From: Kiritimatiellia bacterium
GTDB lineage: Bacteria > Verrucomicrobiota > Kiritimatiellia > PWTM01
Direction: 5' to 3'
Length of the DNA stretch: 64,000 nt
NCBI GenBank assembly: GCA_026417735.1
Contig: JAOACR010000023.1
Location: 62,001 to 126,000 of the forward strand
Each line of letters opens with the position of its first letter. The stretch's first letter is position 1. A program made the translations under genes and the position numbers. A model generated the notes under the pieces. The model was not told the origin of the DNA. It did no database searches and was given only the letters and a program-made list of their open reading frames with translations. This document shows positions 34,530-43,239 of this stretch, one piece after another.

Positions 34530-36257
34530 ATGAGCGAAGGGATGTTGTTTCGTGACGCGCTGAGCGAATGGCTCACGGCAGCGTTCCGACAGGCGGTGCC
34601 GGATGCGCCCGACGGCCCACCGCTGGCGGTCGTCGCGACGGCACGGCCAGAGTTCGGCGACTACCAGTGCAACGCGGCGATGTCGCTGGCACGCGAACTG
34701 CGGCGCCCCCCACGCGACCTCGCTCTGGCGATTCGCGACGCGGCCGGCTCGCATCCGCTGGTGCGCTCGCTCGAGGTGGCCGGACCCGGGTTTCTCAACA
34801 TTACGCTCGACGACGGCGCGCTCTCCGCCCGTGTCGCAGAAATCGCGAGTGACCCTCGCCTCGGAACGCCGGAACCAGGCCGCGGCCGGACGATCGTGAT
34901 GGACTATTCCAGCCCGAACGTCGCCAAGCCGATGCACATCGGGCACATCCGCTCGACCGTGATCGGGAATGCACTTGACCGCATGCACCGGTTCCTCGGC
35001 TACCACGTCATCGCGGACAACCACCTCGGCGACTGGGGCACCCAGTTTGGACTGCTGTTGCTCGGTTTCCGGGAGTACGCGGACCCCACCGCCTACGAGA
35101 GCACTCCGATCGACGAGCTCGAGCGGGTGTACGTGCGCAGTTACGAGCGGTCCCGCGAGGATCCCGTCTGGCTGGATGCGGCCCGCGCCGAGCTGGTGAA
35201 GCTGCAGCAGGGCGATCCCGCCTGTCGGGAACTGTGGCGATCCTTCGTCGACCACAGCCTGCGCGAGTTCGATCGCATCTACCGACGGCTCGACATCCGT
35301 TTCGATCTGGTCCGAGGTGAAAGCTGGTACAACGACCGGCTCCCCGACGTGATCCGCCGCCTCGAAGCGCGCGGGCTGGTGCGCGAAAGCGACGGAGCGC
35401 TGATCGTGGATCTCTCGGACGAGGGACTGCCGGTGTGCATCGTCCGCAAGCGCGACGGCGCCTACAACTACGCGACCACCGACCTGGCGACCGTGCTGGC
35501 GCGTGAGGAGGAATTTCACCCCGATGCGGTGATCTACGTTACCGACGAGCGCCAGCAGCTCCACTTCCGGCAGATCTTTGCGATCGCCCGAAAGCTCGGC
35601 GTCACCACGCGTCTCGAGCACGTGTGGTTCGGCCTGATGCGCCTGCCGGAGGGAACGTTCTCCACGCGGCAGGGCAACGTGATCAAACTGGAGCGCTTGC
35701 TCGACGAGGCCGAGGAGCGTGCGCTGTCGCTCGTTCGGGAGAACAGCCCCGACATGCCTCCGGATCGGCAGCGCGAGGTCGCGCGCGCCGTCGGCATCGG
35801 GGCGGTGAAATATGCGGACCTGAGCCAGAACCCCCAGAGCCTCGTCACCTTCACCTGGGACAAGGCGCTCGCAATGGACGGCAACTCCGCCCCGTACCTG
35901 CAGTATGCCTGTGCCCGCATTTCCAGCGTATTGGACAAGTACGCCGAACGGCATGATCGCGCGGCACTCGACCGCGCACCGGTGATGTTCACGGATCCAA
36001 TCGAGCGGCGTCTCGCCACGCTGATTGTGAGGTTCGGCGAGGTGGTGATCGACGCCGCGTCGGCATGCCGCCCCAACCTTCTGGCTGACCACCTCTACGA
36101 GCTGGCACAGACCTACAGCCGCTTCTACCAGACGTTGCCGTTCCTACGCGCTCCAGAGGGCGTGCGGGAGAGCCGCGTGAAGATCGGCGTCGCGGTCGCC
36201 GGCGCGCTTCGGACCGGCTTAAATCTGCTCGGCATCGAAACACCCTCCCGCATCTGA
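34530..36257 (+). CDS. argS: Arginyl-tRNA synthetase
   Basis: A 575-residue class I synthetase that charges tRNA-Arg. The N-terminal additional domain is residues about 1-115. The HIGH motif HIGH is at 136-139 (NVAKPMHIGHIRST). The KMSKS counterpart is FSTRQGNVIKL, the usual non-canonical form in ArgS. The C-terminal DALR anticodon-binding domain ends with the family tail (RVKIGVAVAGALRTGLNLLGIE). The ATG at 34530 is preceded by GGAGG at 12-nt spacing. The N-terminal domain is typical and no editing domain is expected. It has its own promoter and converges on the LamG gene. Confidence 0.97.
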   Translation: MSEGMLFRDALSEWLTAAFRQAVPDAPDGPPLAVVATARPEFGDYQCNAAMSLARELRRPPRDLALAIRDAAGSHPLVRSLEVAGPGFLNITLDDGALSARVAEIASDPRLGTPEPGRGRTIVMDYSSPNVAKPMHIGHIRSTVIGNALDRMHRFLGYHVIADNHLGDWGTQFGLLLLGFREYADPTAYESTPIDELERVYVRSYERSREDPVWLDAARAELVKLQQGDPACRELWRSFVDHSLREFDRIYRRLDIRFDLVRGESWYNDRLPDVIRRLEARGLVRESDGALIVDLSDEGLPVCIVRKRDGAYNYATTDLATVLAREEEFHPDAVIYVTDERQQLHFRQIFAIARKLGVTTRLEHVWFGLMRLPEGTFSTRQGNVIKLERLLDEAEERALSLVRENSPDMPPDRQREVARAVGIGAVKYADLSQNPQSLVTFTWDKALAMDGNSAPYLQYACARISSVLDKYAERHDRAALDRAPVMFTDPIERRLATLIVRFGEVVIDAASACRPNLLADHLYELAQTYSRFYQTLPFLRAPEGVRESRVKIGVAVAGALRTGLNLLGIETPSRI

Positions 36258-36340
36258 TCAGCTCGGCAGGCCCCCCTCTCCCGCCCGCAGCGGGGCGCCA
36301 CACGAAACGGCGGAAGCGGCAATGGGAGAGTGAGTCCCCC

Positions 36341-37189
36341 TCAGAGGTCCGCCTCGCACTCGGCCATCTTCCGCTCGTAAAAGTCCCGCATCAAAAGGCC
36401 CCGATCGTAAAGTTCCTGAATTTCCCGGATTCTCTGCTGAACCTGAGCACGTGTGAACCGGCTTTTCACCGCGGCGCGGCTGGCCTCGATCTCGGCCGCG
36501 GAGAGCGCCCGATCATAGATCCTCAACTCATCCATCACGCCGTTCCAGGAACGGTTGGTCTCCGCCGCGCCGGGAGCAGAACGGTTCATCCCGAAAATCC
36601 AAGGAGGCGGTGTCGCTGGGAGCGGAGCACCCCACTCGACCGAGTTCGTCTGCGCCACCGCGTCAATCCACGCCCGAACCCTCTGACCATCGGCGACCAG
36701 CGCGAAGTGATGCCAGCGCTTGTCGTCCACCGAAACGTCTCCGATCGCCTCCGCGCCGCCGACGCGCCAGCGCAGCCGCCCATGTCGGTTGGAGTCCGCT
36801 GGATCGGCAATCACCTGGACGACCAGTCCGGTCGTCGCGTCGCGTTCCAGCAGCGTGCGCGGAGCGTCGCCGACCCGCACGATGCGGAACCACATCGTCA
36901 AGCTCCATTGGGGACCGGAAACGATCGGATTGCTGACCGCAAGGAACGAGCCGGTGTCCAGAAACTCACAGGCGCCGTTCACACGGCCGATCGAGGTCCA
37001 GCGCACCTCGACCGCGCGCGCGCGAAACTTGTTCGTGGTGGTGTCGTAGGTCCAACCGCCCCCATCCGCGCTGTCCAGCGGCATGTACAGCACCAGGCCG
37101 TTCGTCGGCGGTGACTCCTGCGCGACCACCGAGCCTACGAGCGCGAGGCTCAATGCCCATGCGTGACGCCAGCCACGGTTTGCGTTCAT
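36341..37189 (-). CDS. Exported LamG/concanavalin-like protein with SHOCT-like C-terminus
   Basis: A 282-residue protein with a signal peptide (WRHAWALSLALVGSVVAQ), then a LamG-type jelly-roll at about residues 30-235. Jelly-roll features are LVLYMPLDSADGGGW, WSLTMWFRIV, WHHFALVADGQRVRAWID and MDELRIYDRALSAAEI. Residues about 243-280 (RIREIQELYDRGLLMRDFY, then RKMAECEADL) resemble a SHOCT domain, a short helical oligomerisation module usually found on small bacterial proteins. This combination is unusual for an exported LamG protein. It may bind glycans or form surface assemblies; no enzyme motif is visible. ATG 37189 begins the signal peptide. It is divergent from the TonB receptor gene. Confidence 0.75.
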   Translation of the reverse strand: MNANRGWRHAWALSLALVGSVVAQESPPTNGLVLYMPLDSADGGGWTYDTTTNKFRARAVEVRWTSIGRVNGACEFLDTGSFLAVSNPIVSGPQWSLTMWFRIVRVGDAPRTLLERDATTGLVVQVIADPADSNRHGRLRWRVGGAEAIGDVSVDDKRWHHFALVADGQRVRAWIDAVAQTNSVEWGAPLPATPPPWIFGMNRSAPGAAETNRSWNGVMDELRIYDRALSAAEIEASRAAVKSRFTRAQVQQRIREIQELYDRGLLMRDFYERKMAECEADL

Positions 37190-37212
37190 CGCCTTGGTTC
37201 CCCGTGGCGCCC

Positions 37213-37242
37213 ACTCTACCACCGGCCGCCAGCCGACACCAA
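37213..37242 (-). promoter_or_regulatory. Predicted promoter of the LamG-SHOCT gene
   Basis: On the minus strand: TTGGTG (-35), an 18-bp spacer and TAGAGT (-10), 23 nt before the ATG at 37189. Confidence 0.45.
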
Positions 37243-37347
37243 GCGGGACATCCCATGAAGCACGGTGCACCGCCGCTGTCCAATCCGGCTCCAGGTATGG
37301 AAGAAGTGGCAGGTTGCGCGGTCCCGCGCATCCCTTGGAGGTCAAAC

Positions 37348-39465
37348 ATGGCGACGCGGCAGACGAGGACGAACCATGGGTGGTCAGCCGTGGTGCTGGC
37401 CAGTGTGATCGGCGGCTGGGCGCAGACCGCAACGGAACGGGCGGTCCCCGGCATCGAGGTGACCGCGACGAGGACGCCGGCAGAACTGGTGGCCACACCT
37501 GCCAGCGTGGTGCGGTTGGACGCAAACGCGCTGACCTTCGAGCGCGGCGCGCGGTCCCTGCCCGAAGCAATGGCGGCGGTCCCATCGGTTCTGCCGCAGC
37601 GCACCGCGAACGGTCAGGGATCACCGTTTCTGCGCGGCTTCACCGGTTTCCGCACGCTGTTGCTGGTGGACGGAATCCGGTTGAACCACGCCGCGATGCG
37701 CGAGGGGCCGAACCAGTACTGGGCGACGGTGGACATGCTCTCGCTGCGCTCGATCGAAGCGGTGCTGGGGCCGGGCTCTGTGCTGTACGGCAGCGACGCG
37801 ATCGGTGGCACCGTGCAGGCGTTCACCCCCGATCCGCCTGACGCCGCCGGCACCATGAATGGCCGGCTCCTCTACCGCGCCGCGTCGGCCGAGCGCTCGC
37901 AAATGGCGCGCGCCGAAGCCGCCGCCCGACCGGACGAGACCGTCGGGTTTCACGTCGGGCTCTCATTGAAAGATATCGGCGACATCGAGGGCGGGCGCTC
38001 GGTGGGTCGCCAACCCCACACCGGCTATGACGAGTGGGCGGCGGATGGAAAACTTGTACTGCGGCTCAGCGATCAGGCGGATCTCACCGTGGGACATCAG
38101 AGCGTCCGTCAGGACGACGTCTGGCGGACCCACCGAACCATCTACGGCATCACGTGGAAGGGCCTTCAGCGTGGCACCGACCAGTATCTTTTTTACGATC
38201 AGGCGCGGGACCTGACCTGGGCACGGCTCTCCTTGCGCGATGTGGCACCCGCGCTGACCCGCTTGACCGCCACTGTCTATCGTCAGTGGCACGGCGAGGA
38301 CGAATACCGCATGAAGGAGGACGGCGCACGCACGCGTCAAGGCTTCGACGTCGTCGGCTGGGGTGGCGGGCTGCAGCTCGAAACGGAAACGGACGCCTTC
38401 CGGTGGGTCTATGGCGTGGACGTCTCGCGCGACTTGGTGGACACCTACAGCCACAAGCTGGCCGCGGACGGCTCGGTGAAGTCACGATCGATTCAGGGAC
38501 CGATCGCGGATGACGCGACCTACGATCTCTTCGGCGTCTACGTGCAGCCAGTGCTGGGCGGCGAGAAGGCCGGCTGGATGGTCGTGCCCGGTGCGCGCTA
38601 CTCCCACGTGCGGCTGGAGGCCGAGCGGGTCGCCCACCCGCTCACCGGCGAGCGCTTCGAAATGGAGCACGACTGGAACTCGCTGATCGGATCGGTCCAC
38701 GGTTCGCTTTCGTTCGACGACGACCGCCGGGGATGGCTTTTTGCGGGCGTCGCGCAGGGGTTCCGCGCGCCAAACCTGTCGGACATGAGCCGCTTTGACA
38801 TCGCACGCAGCGGCGAACAGGAGGTACCGGTGGAGAACCTCGACCCCGAGCGCTATGTGTCGGCCGAAATCGGGGCCCGCTGGCACGACGACCGGCTGCG
38901 CGGGCAGGTGGTCGCATATCGCACATGGATGGACGCGATGATTGTCCGCGCGCCGACCGGCCGGGTGGTCGGAGACGGACTTCTGGAGGTCACCAAGAAA
39001 AACGCCGGCGATGGCTGGATCCATGGGGTCGAAGCGATCGGCGAATGGGAGTTTGTGGAGGACTGGTCAGTACGCGCGCTGGGCGCGTGGATGGACGGCG
39101 AAGTGGAGTCGTACCCGACCTCCGAACCCCGGCAGGTTCGTGAACCGGTCAGCCGGTTGTTGCCGCCGACCGGAGAACTGGCGTTACGGTATGGCCCCGG
39201 CCGCTGGTGGGTCGAGGCGGCGGTCCGCGGATCCGCGAAAGCTGATCAGCTTGCCGCGTCTGACCGTCGCGACACGCAACGCATTCCGCCGGGCGGCACC
39301 CCCGCCTGGCTTGTCGGCAGTGTGCGTGCGGGTGCCACCCTCTGGCGCGACGTTCGAGCCGCGGTGGGCGTTGAGAACATTACCGACGAGGACTATCGAA
39401 TTCACGGTTCCGGCGTCAATGAGCCGGGCCGGAACTTCGTGCTCACGCTCGACGCCCGCTTCTGA
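37348..39465 (+). CDS. TonB-dependent outer-membrane receptor
   Basis: A 705-residue outer-membrane transporter that uses TonB energy to import a ligand such as a siderophore, cobalamin or sugar. A signal segment covers residues 1-28. The TonB box/plug begins near 35 (GIEVTATRTPAELVATPASV); plug motifs include FLRGFTGFRTLLLVDGIRLN and SIEAVLGPGSVLYGSDAIGGTV. The remainder is a beta-barrel ending in a C-terminal Phe (NFVLTLDARF), the Bam signal. ATG 37348 is chosen because GGAGGT lies about 7 nt upstream; the longer frame from 37111 lacks a signal peptide. No ExbBD, TonB or ABC genes are nearby, so the ligand is unknown. Confidence 0.9.
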   Translation: MATRQTRTNHGWSAVVLASVIGGWAQTATERAVPGIEVTATRTPAELVATPASVVRLDANALTFERGARSLPEAMAAVPSVLPQRTANGQGSPFLRGFTGFRTLLLVDGIRLNHAAMREGPNQYWATVDMLSLRSIEAVLGPGSVLYGSDAIGGTVQAFTPDPPDAAGTMNGRLLYRAASAERSQMARAEAAARPDETVGFHVGLSLKDIGDIEGGRSVGRQPHTGYDEWAADGKLVLRLSDQADLTVGHQSVRQDDVWRTHRTIYGITWKGLQRGTDQYLFYDQARDLTWARLSLRDVAPALTRLTATVYRQWHGEDEYRMKEDGARTRQGFDVVGWGGGLQLETETDAFRWVYGVDVSRDLVDTYSHKLAADGSVKSRSIQGPIADDATYDLFGVYVQPVLGGEKAGWMVVPGARYSHVRLEAERVAHPLTGERFEMEHDWNSLIGSVHGSLSFDDDRRGWLFAGVAQGFRAPNLSDMSRFDIARSGEQEVPVENLDPERYVSAEIGARWHDDRLRGQVVAYRTWMDAMIVRAPTGRVVGDGLLEVTKKNAGDGWIHGVEAIGEWEFVEDWSVRALGAWMDGEVESYPTSEPRQVREPVSRLLPPTGELALRYGPGRWWVEAAVRGSAKADQLAASDRRDTQRIPPGGTPAWLVGSVRAGATLWRDVRAAVGVENITDEDYRIHGSGVNEPGRNFVLTLDARF

Positions 39466-39851
39466 GCCTCGCCGCGGCCCGCCTGTCGCGGGCCGATACC
39501 GTTTCGACGTCCCGGCCACCGGCTCACCTCCCGCCGCTGGCCGGGACGCCCCCAATCCACGCCGGCCTGGCCTGGTGATGCCGGCGCCTACAGTCCGTGC
39601 AATACGCTTGGTGGGGTCGTAGCGGCGGCGACAAAATGTGGCCCATCTTGCCCGCCGCGCAAAGTACTCCCCCGGGTTGCTCGTTGACGAGCGTACCGGC
39701 GTGGGCTCCGCGGGGACCCAACGACTCATGGGATGAGGGAGAAGAGAACTCCCGCGTGCCTTCCACGGCGGCCCACCACAGCCGCGGGGGCCAACACTGC
39801 GGGGCGACCGCTGGCCTTTTAGCGTGCGCGAAGCGGCCGCGAGCAGGCCCC
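39466..39851. other. 386-bp convergent gap with two strong hairpins
   Basis: An 8-bp hairpin CGGCCCGC-CTGTC-GCGGGCCG lies at 39475-39495, 10 nt after the TonB receptor stop, and fits a terminator without a T-run. A perfect 11-bp inverted repeat, CGTCCCGGCCA at 39508-39518 and TGGCCGGGACG at 39538-39548, follows with a 19-nt loop. The rest, up to the glnS stop, holds no supported gene on either strand. Confidence 0.5.
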
Positions 39852-41510
39852 TCAGCCCGCAGTTGCTGCGACGGGTGAATCTTTCAGCGTCACCGTTTGG
39901 TTGAACACCGGCGCCTCGGGTCGAAAGTCGCGTTCGTCCGCGCAGAAGTACCCGATGCGCTCAAACTGCAGCGTGTCACCCGGCCGGGCATCGCGCACAG
40001 CGGGTTCCGCCACGCCCTGAACCACCCGCAACGAGTCCGGATTGAGATATGCGCGGAAATCCTCGTCCTCCGGAATGGTGCTCAAGTCCGCAATGCGGAA
40101 CAGGCGCCCGTACAGCCGGACCTCGATCGGTACGGCATCCTCGGCGGAGACCCAATGGATGGTGCTCTTCACCTTCATTCGCTCGCTCATTGGCGCCCAC
40201 CGTCCGCGCAGCGCAACCACGCAACCCTCCGCATCGCGCTCCACGCCCGTGCAGGTCACATAGCCCGCACCGCGCAGCCGGACGGCGCGGCCCGGTGCGA
40301 GTCGGAAAAAATCGCTCGGCGGCGTCTCATGAAAGTCATCGCGTTCGATCCAGAGTTCCCGCCCGAAACGGATCTCGCGCTCTCCCGTCGCCGGCTGCTC
40401 GGGATTGTTCGGCGCTCTCGCCAGGTGATGTTCGCCAGCCGGGATGTTTTCGAGCACCAGTTTCAGCGGATTCAGCACCGCCATTCGGCGCACCGCGGTG
40501 CGGTTCAGCACCTCCCGCACGCAGTGCTCCAGCAGCGCGATGTCGGTGAGGCTTTCATACTTGGTGATGCCGATGAGATCGCAAAAATTGCGAATCGCCT
40601 CCGGCGGATAACCGCGGCGCCGCATCCCGCACAGCGTCGGCATACGGGGATCGTCCCAGCCCGAGACCAGACCGTCACGGACCAGCTCCAGCAGCTTGCG
40701 CTTGCTCATCACCGTGTGCGAAAGGTTCAGACGCGCGAACTCGTACTGCCTCGGCGGCGGGTCGAAACCGAGGGTCTGCACCACCCAGTCGTACAGCGGC
40801 CGGTGCACCTCGAACTCGAGCGTGCACAACGAGTGCGTGACCCCCTCGAACGCGTCCTCGAGCGGATGCGCAAAATCATAGGTGGGATAAATCACCCAGC
40901 GGTCGCCAGTGCGGTAGTGCGGAACCCGCAGAATGCGGTACAGCACCGGGTCGCGCATGTGCAGGTTCGGCGAAGCCATGTCAATTTTCGCGCGCAGGCA
41001 GAGCGAGCCGTCCGGAAACTCGCCGGCGCGCATCCGCTCGAACAGGTCGAGGCTCTCCTCAATCGGACGATTTCGGTAGGGGCTTTCCCGACCGGGTGCG
41101 GTCGGCACGCCACGGTACTCTTTCCACTCCTCCTGCGAGAGCGCGCACACGTACGCTTTGCCCATCCGAATCAGACGCACCGCGCATTCGTACATCCGGT
41201 CGAAATAGTCGGCCGCGTAGTAGAAGTGCTCGCCCCAGTCGAAGCCGAGCCATCGAATGTCGCGCTGAATCGCCTCGACGTACTCCATCGACTCCTTCGT
41301 GGGGTTGGTGTCGTCCATCCGCAGATGGCATCGCCCGCCGAACTCGCGGGCCATACCGAAATCCAGACAGATCGCCTTCGCATGGCCGATGTGCAGGTAG
41401 CCGTTCGGTTCTGGCGGAAACCGCGTCACGACCCGCCCGCCATACCGGCCCGCGGCGACGTCGGCCGCGATGATCTCGCGAATGAAATGCGTCGGTGACG
41501 AGGTGTTCAT
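39852..41510 (-). CDS. glnS: Glutaminyl-tRNA synthetase
   Basis: A 552-residue class I synthetase charging tRNA-Gln directly, so the Gln route need not rely on the GatCAB transamidation pathway. HIGH is at residues 40-43 in PNGYLHIGHAKA, and the KMSKS-like VMSKR is at 267-271. Length and motif positions match E. coli GlnS (554 residues). The C-terminal anticodon-binding beta-barrels are intact (FRAYLNPDSLRVV, then FNQTVTLKDS). ATG 41510 is preferred; GTG 41522 would add four residues. Direct GlnS is found in gamma-proteobacteria and a scattered set of other phyla including PVC members, suggesting ancient transfer. Confidence 0.95.
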   Translation of the reverse strand: MNTSSPTHFIREIIAADVAAGRYGGRVVTRFPPEPNGYLHIGHAKAICLDFGMAREFGGRCHLRMDDTNPTKESMEYVEAIQRDIRWLGFDWGEHFYYAADYFDRMYECAVRLIRMGKAYVCALSQEEWKEYRGVPTAPGRESPYRNRPIEESLDLFERMRAGEFPDGSLCLRAKIDMASPNLHMRDPVLYRILRVPHYRTGDRWVIYPTYDFAHPLEDAFEGVTHSLCTLEFEVHRPLYDWVVQTLGFDPPPRQYEFARLNLSHTVMSKRKLLELVRDGLVSGWDDPRMPTLCGMRRRGYPPEAIRNFCDLIGITKYESLTDIALLEHCVREVLNRTAVRRMAVLNPLKLVLENIPAGEHHLARAPNNPEQPATGEREIRFGRELWIERDDFHETPPSDFFRLAPGRAVRLRGAGYVTCTGVERDAEGCVVALRGRWAPMSERMKVKSTIHWVSAEDAVPIEVRLYGRLFRIADLSTIPEDEDFRAYLNPDSLRVVQGVAEPAVRDARPGDTLQFERIGYFCADERDFRPEAPVFNQTVTLKDSPVAATAG

Positions 41511-41582
41511 GGAATGGCCCACAGCATAGGCCGGCGTGCCCGGCCGCGCAACGGCAGCGGCTCGGGGGCGGAGCTCCCTGGC

Positions 41583-42095
41583 TCACCGCGCTGCACACTG
41601 ACGCAGCGCCTCGTAGAGTGCCGCCGCGACCGCGGTGGCCAAGTTCAGCGAACGAACGCGATCCGGCCGCAGCGGAATTGCCAGCACCCGGTCGGGCCAT
41701 CGCTGAAGCCACTCCTCCGGCAGCCCGACCGACTCGCTGCCAAACACGAGCGCGTCGCCCGGGAGAAACTCCGCCTCGAAATACGAACGCGCGCCCGCGG
41801 TGCTAAACAGATGGAACCGCGCCGGCGCCGCCGCCAGCCACTCGTCGGCCGTGCGGTGCCGGTACAACTCCACCGCGTCCCAGTAGTCGAGGCCGGCGCG
41901 CCGCAGAGCGCGGTCGGTGAGCCGAAACCCGAGTGGTTCGACCAGATGCAACGGCGTGCCGGTCGCGGCACACAGCCGCGCAATCGCACCGGTGTTCGGC
42001 GGAATCTCCGGGTGCACCAGCACCACCCGCAGAGGGGGCTCGGGCCACCGAAACGCCACCCGCACGACCCGGCGGTGGCACCGCACCTCCGTCAT
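41583..42095 (-). CDS. trmL: tRNA (cytidine/uridine-34-2'-O)-methyltransferase TrmL
   Basis: A 170-residue SPOUT methyltransferase for the wobble position of certain tRNA-Leu species. Family blocks are VLVHPEIPPNTGAIARLCAA, VFGSESVGLPEEW and IPLRPDRVRSLNLATAVAAA, forming the trefoil-knot SAM site. The ATG at 42095 shares ATGA with the fkbM-like gene; it gives about 20 residues before the usual start, so GTG further in is possible. The glnS start lies 72 nt downstream on the same strand, so the three genes probably form one operon. Confidence 0.93.
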   Translation of the reverse strand: MTEVRCHRRVVRVAFRWPEPPLRVVLVHPEIPPNTGAIARLCAATGTPLHLVEPLGFRLTDRALRRAGLDYWDAVELYRHRTADEWLAAAPARFHLFSTAGARSYFEAEFLPGDALVFGSESVGLPEEWLQRWPDRVLAIPLRPDRVRSLNLATAVAAALYEALRQCAAR

Positions 42096-42907
42096 CCGCC
42101 GCCCGCCTCGCGCCCGCCTCGCGCGATCACCACGGAGGTTTCGGGATCCGGCCGAACCTCCAGCTCCGCATAACCGGCCGCTGCGAGCGCCTCGCGGATC
42201 TCCGGCAACGTCGACCGGCCGTCCACCACGTGCGACTCGACGATCACCATCGGACGGAACCGCTCGAGCGTTGCCCTTGCTCCCCGCAGCGCGGGTCCCT
42301 CGCCGCCCTCGATGTCCATCTTGATCAAATCCACTCGCTGCAGCCCCAGCCGCCGAACTTCCGCATCAATCGTCGTCACTGCCACCCGGACGCGCCGATA
42401 GTGGTCCGGCCGCCTCGCCACATAGTTGGTGCGGCAGAAGGAGGACGTGTACCCACCGCCAGCGAGAAACTCGAGTTCACCCTCCCGGTCCCATGCGCCC
42501 CGCGGCACCACCACCACGTTCTCGACCGCATTCAGCTCAACGTTCCGGCGCAGCACCGCGAGGTTCGTGTCGTCAGGTTCAAACACCACCACCTGGCCGG
42601 CGCTGCCGACGCGCCGGGCCAGCCAACAGGCGACCGCGCCGATGTTCGCGCCCACATCGAGCGCGACCGCGCCGGGCGGCACATCCTCCCGTTCGAAATC
42701 GTTCACCAGCGGAGCGGGATCAAACTCGCGCACGCTGTGGACCTCGATTCCGTCGCGCGTGCGAACCACAAAACGACCGTCGATCCAGCGGCAGTCCACA
42801 AGTCGGCTGCGGTACATCCACCGGTACGCTAGCGCCGATAGCCGCGCGCGGAACGGCCCCTCCGGCAAGCATGCGTGAACTGCCCGCGCGAGGTTCTTCC
42901 AGTTCAT
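42092..42907 (-). CDS. FkbM-family SAM-dependent methyltransferase
   Basis: A 271-residue protein with the FkbM core: SAM motif AVALDVGANIGAVACWLAR, VVVFEPDDTNLAVLRRNV and DLIKMDIEGGEGPALRGA. FkbM enzymes O-methylate sugars or small molecules and are common in glycan and exopolysaccharide modification. The N-terminal 65 residues have no membrane segment. ATG 42907 is preferred (MNWKNLARAVHACLP). A promoter ends only 9 nt before it, implying a nearly leaderless mRNA; an in-frame ATG 14 codons upstream lies inside that promoter. The stop overlaps trmL by ATGA. The methylated substrate is unknown. Confidence 0.82.
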   Translation of the reverse strand: MNWKNLARAVHACLPEGPFRARLSALAYRWMYRSRLVDCRWIDGRFVVRTRDGIEVHSVREFDPAPLVNDFEREDVPPGAVALDVGANIGAVACWLARRVGSAGQVVVFEPDDTNLAVLRRNVELNAVENVVVVPRGAWDREGELEFLAGGGYTSSFCRTNYVARRPDHYRRVRVAVTTIDAEVRRLGLQRVDLIKMDIEGGEGPALRGARATLERFRPMVIVESHVVDGRSTLPEIREALAAAGYAELEVRPDPETSVVIARGGREAGGG

Positions 42908-42916
42908 GCGCTGGCG

Positions 42917-42946
42917 AGTGTAGGAGGCACGGGGCCTCCCCGACAA
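42917..42946 (-). promoter_or_regulatory. Predicted promoter of the fkbM-trmL(-glnS) operon
   Basis: On the minus strand: TTGTCG (-35), an 18-bp spacer and TACACT (-10). The -10 ends 9 nt before the ATG, so the start site would lie about 2-3 nt before translation begins. Confidence 0.5.
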
Positions 42947-43239
42947 CATGAACTGGTGCCGGCTGTTTCGGCCAGCGCCATCCGTTCCAGCGCCCAACCA
43001 CACTACCTGCGCTCCGGCACAGCAGCGCCCCGCCTGCGGTGTGTGCCGCGGCCGGACCGCACCCAACGCCCGTTCCTCCTGCCCACCCGCCCGGCCAGCG
43101 GAGACCGATCCCTCGCGGGCGCGCGCAGCCATCCTCCCCGCCGAACGATGCTGGACCTCGGGCTCGGCGTCGGTCGCAATAACCGCTGAGGTGTGGCCGT
43201 CTTTTTCTGATGGGACCCCACGAGCAGGAGATGGCGGCT
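42947..43239. other. Remainder of the divergent gap between the FkbM and beta-lactamase-fold genes
   Basis: The whole divergent gap (42908-43239) is 332 bp. Apart from the fkbM promoter and a short T-run at 43202-43206, no gene, repeat or clear promoter for the rightward gene is seen. Confidence 0.5.

Noticed and set aside
39466-39851. Cobalamin riboswitch or small zinc-ribbon gene near the TonB receptor
   Set aside because: No conserved B12-box was found, the gap lies downstream rather than upstream of the receptor, and the short minus-strand frame has no family features.
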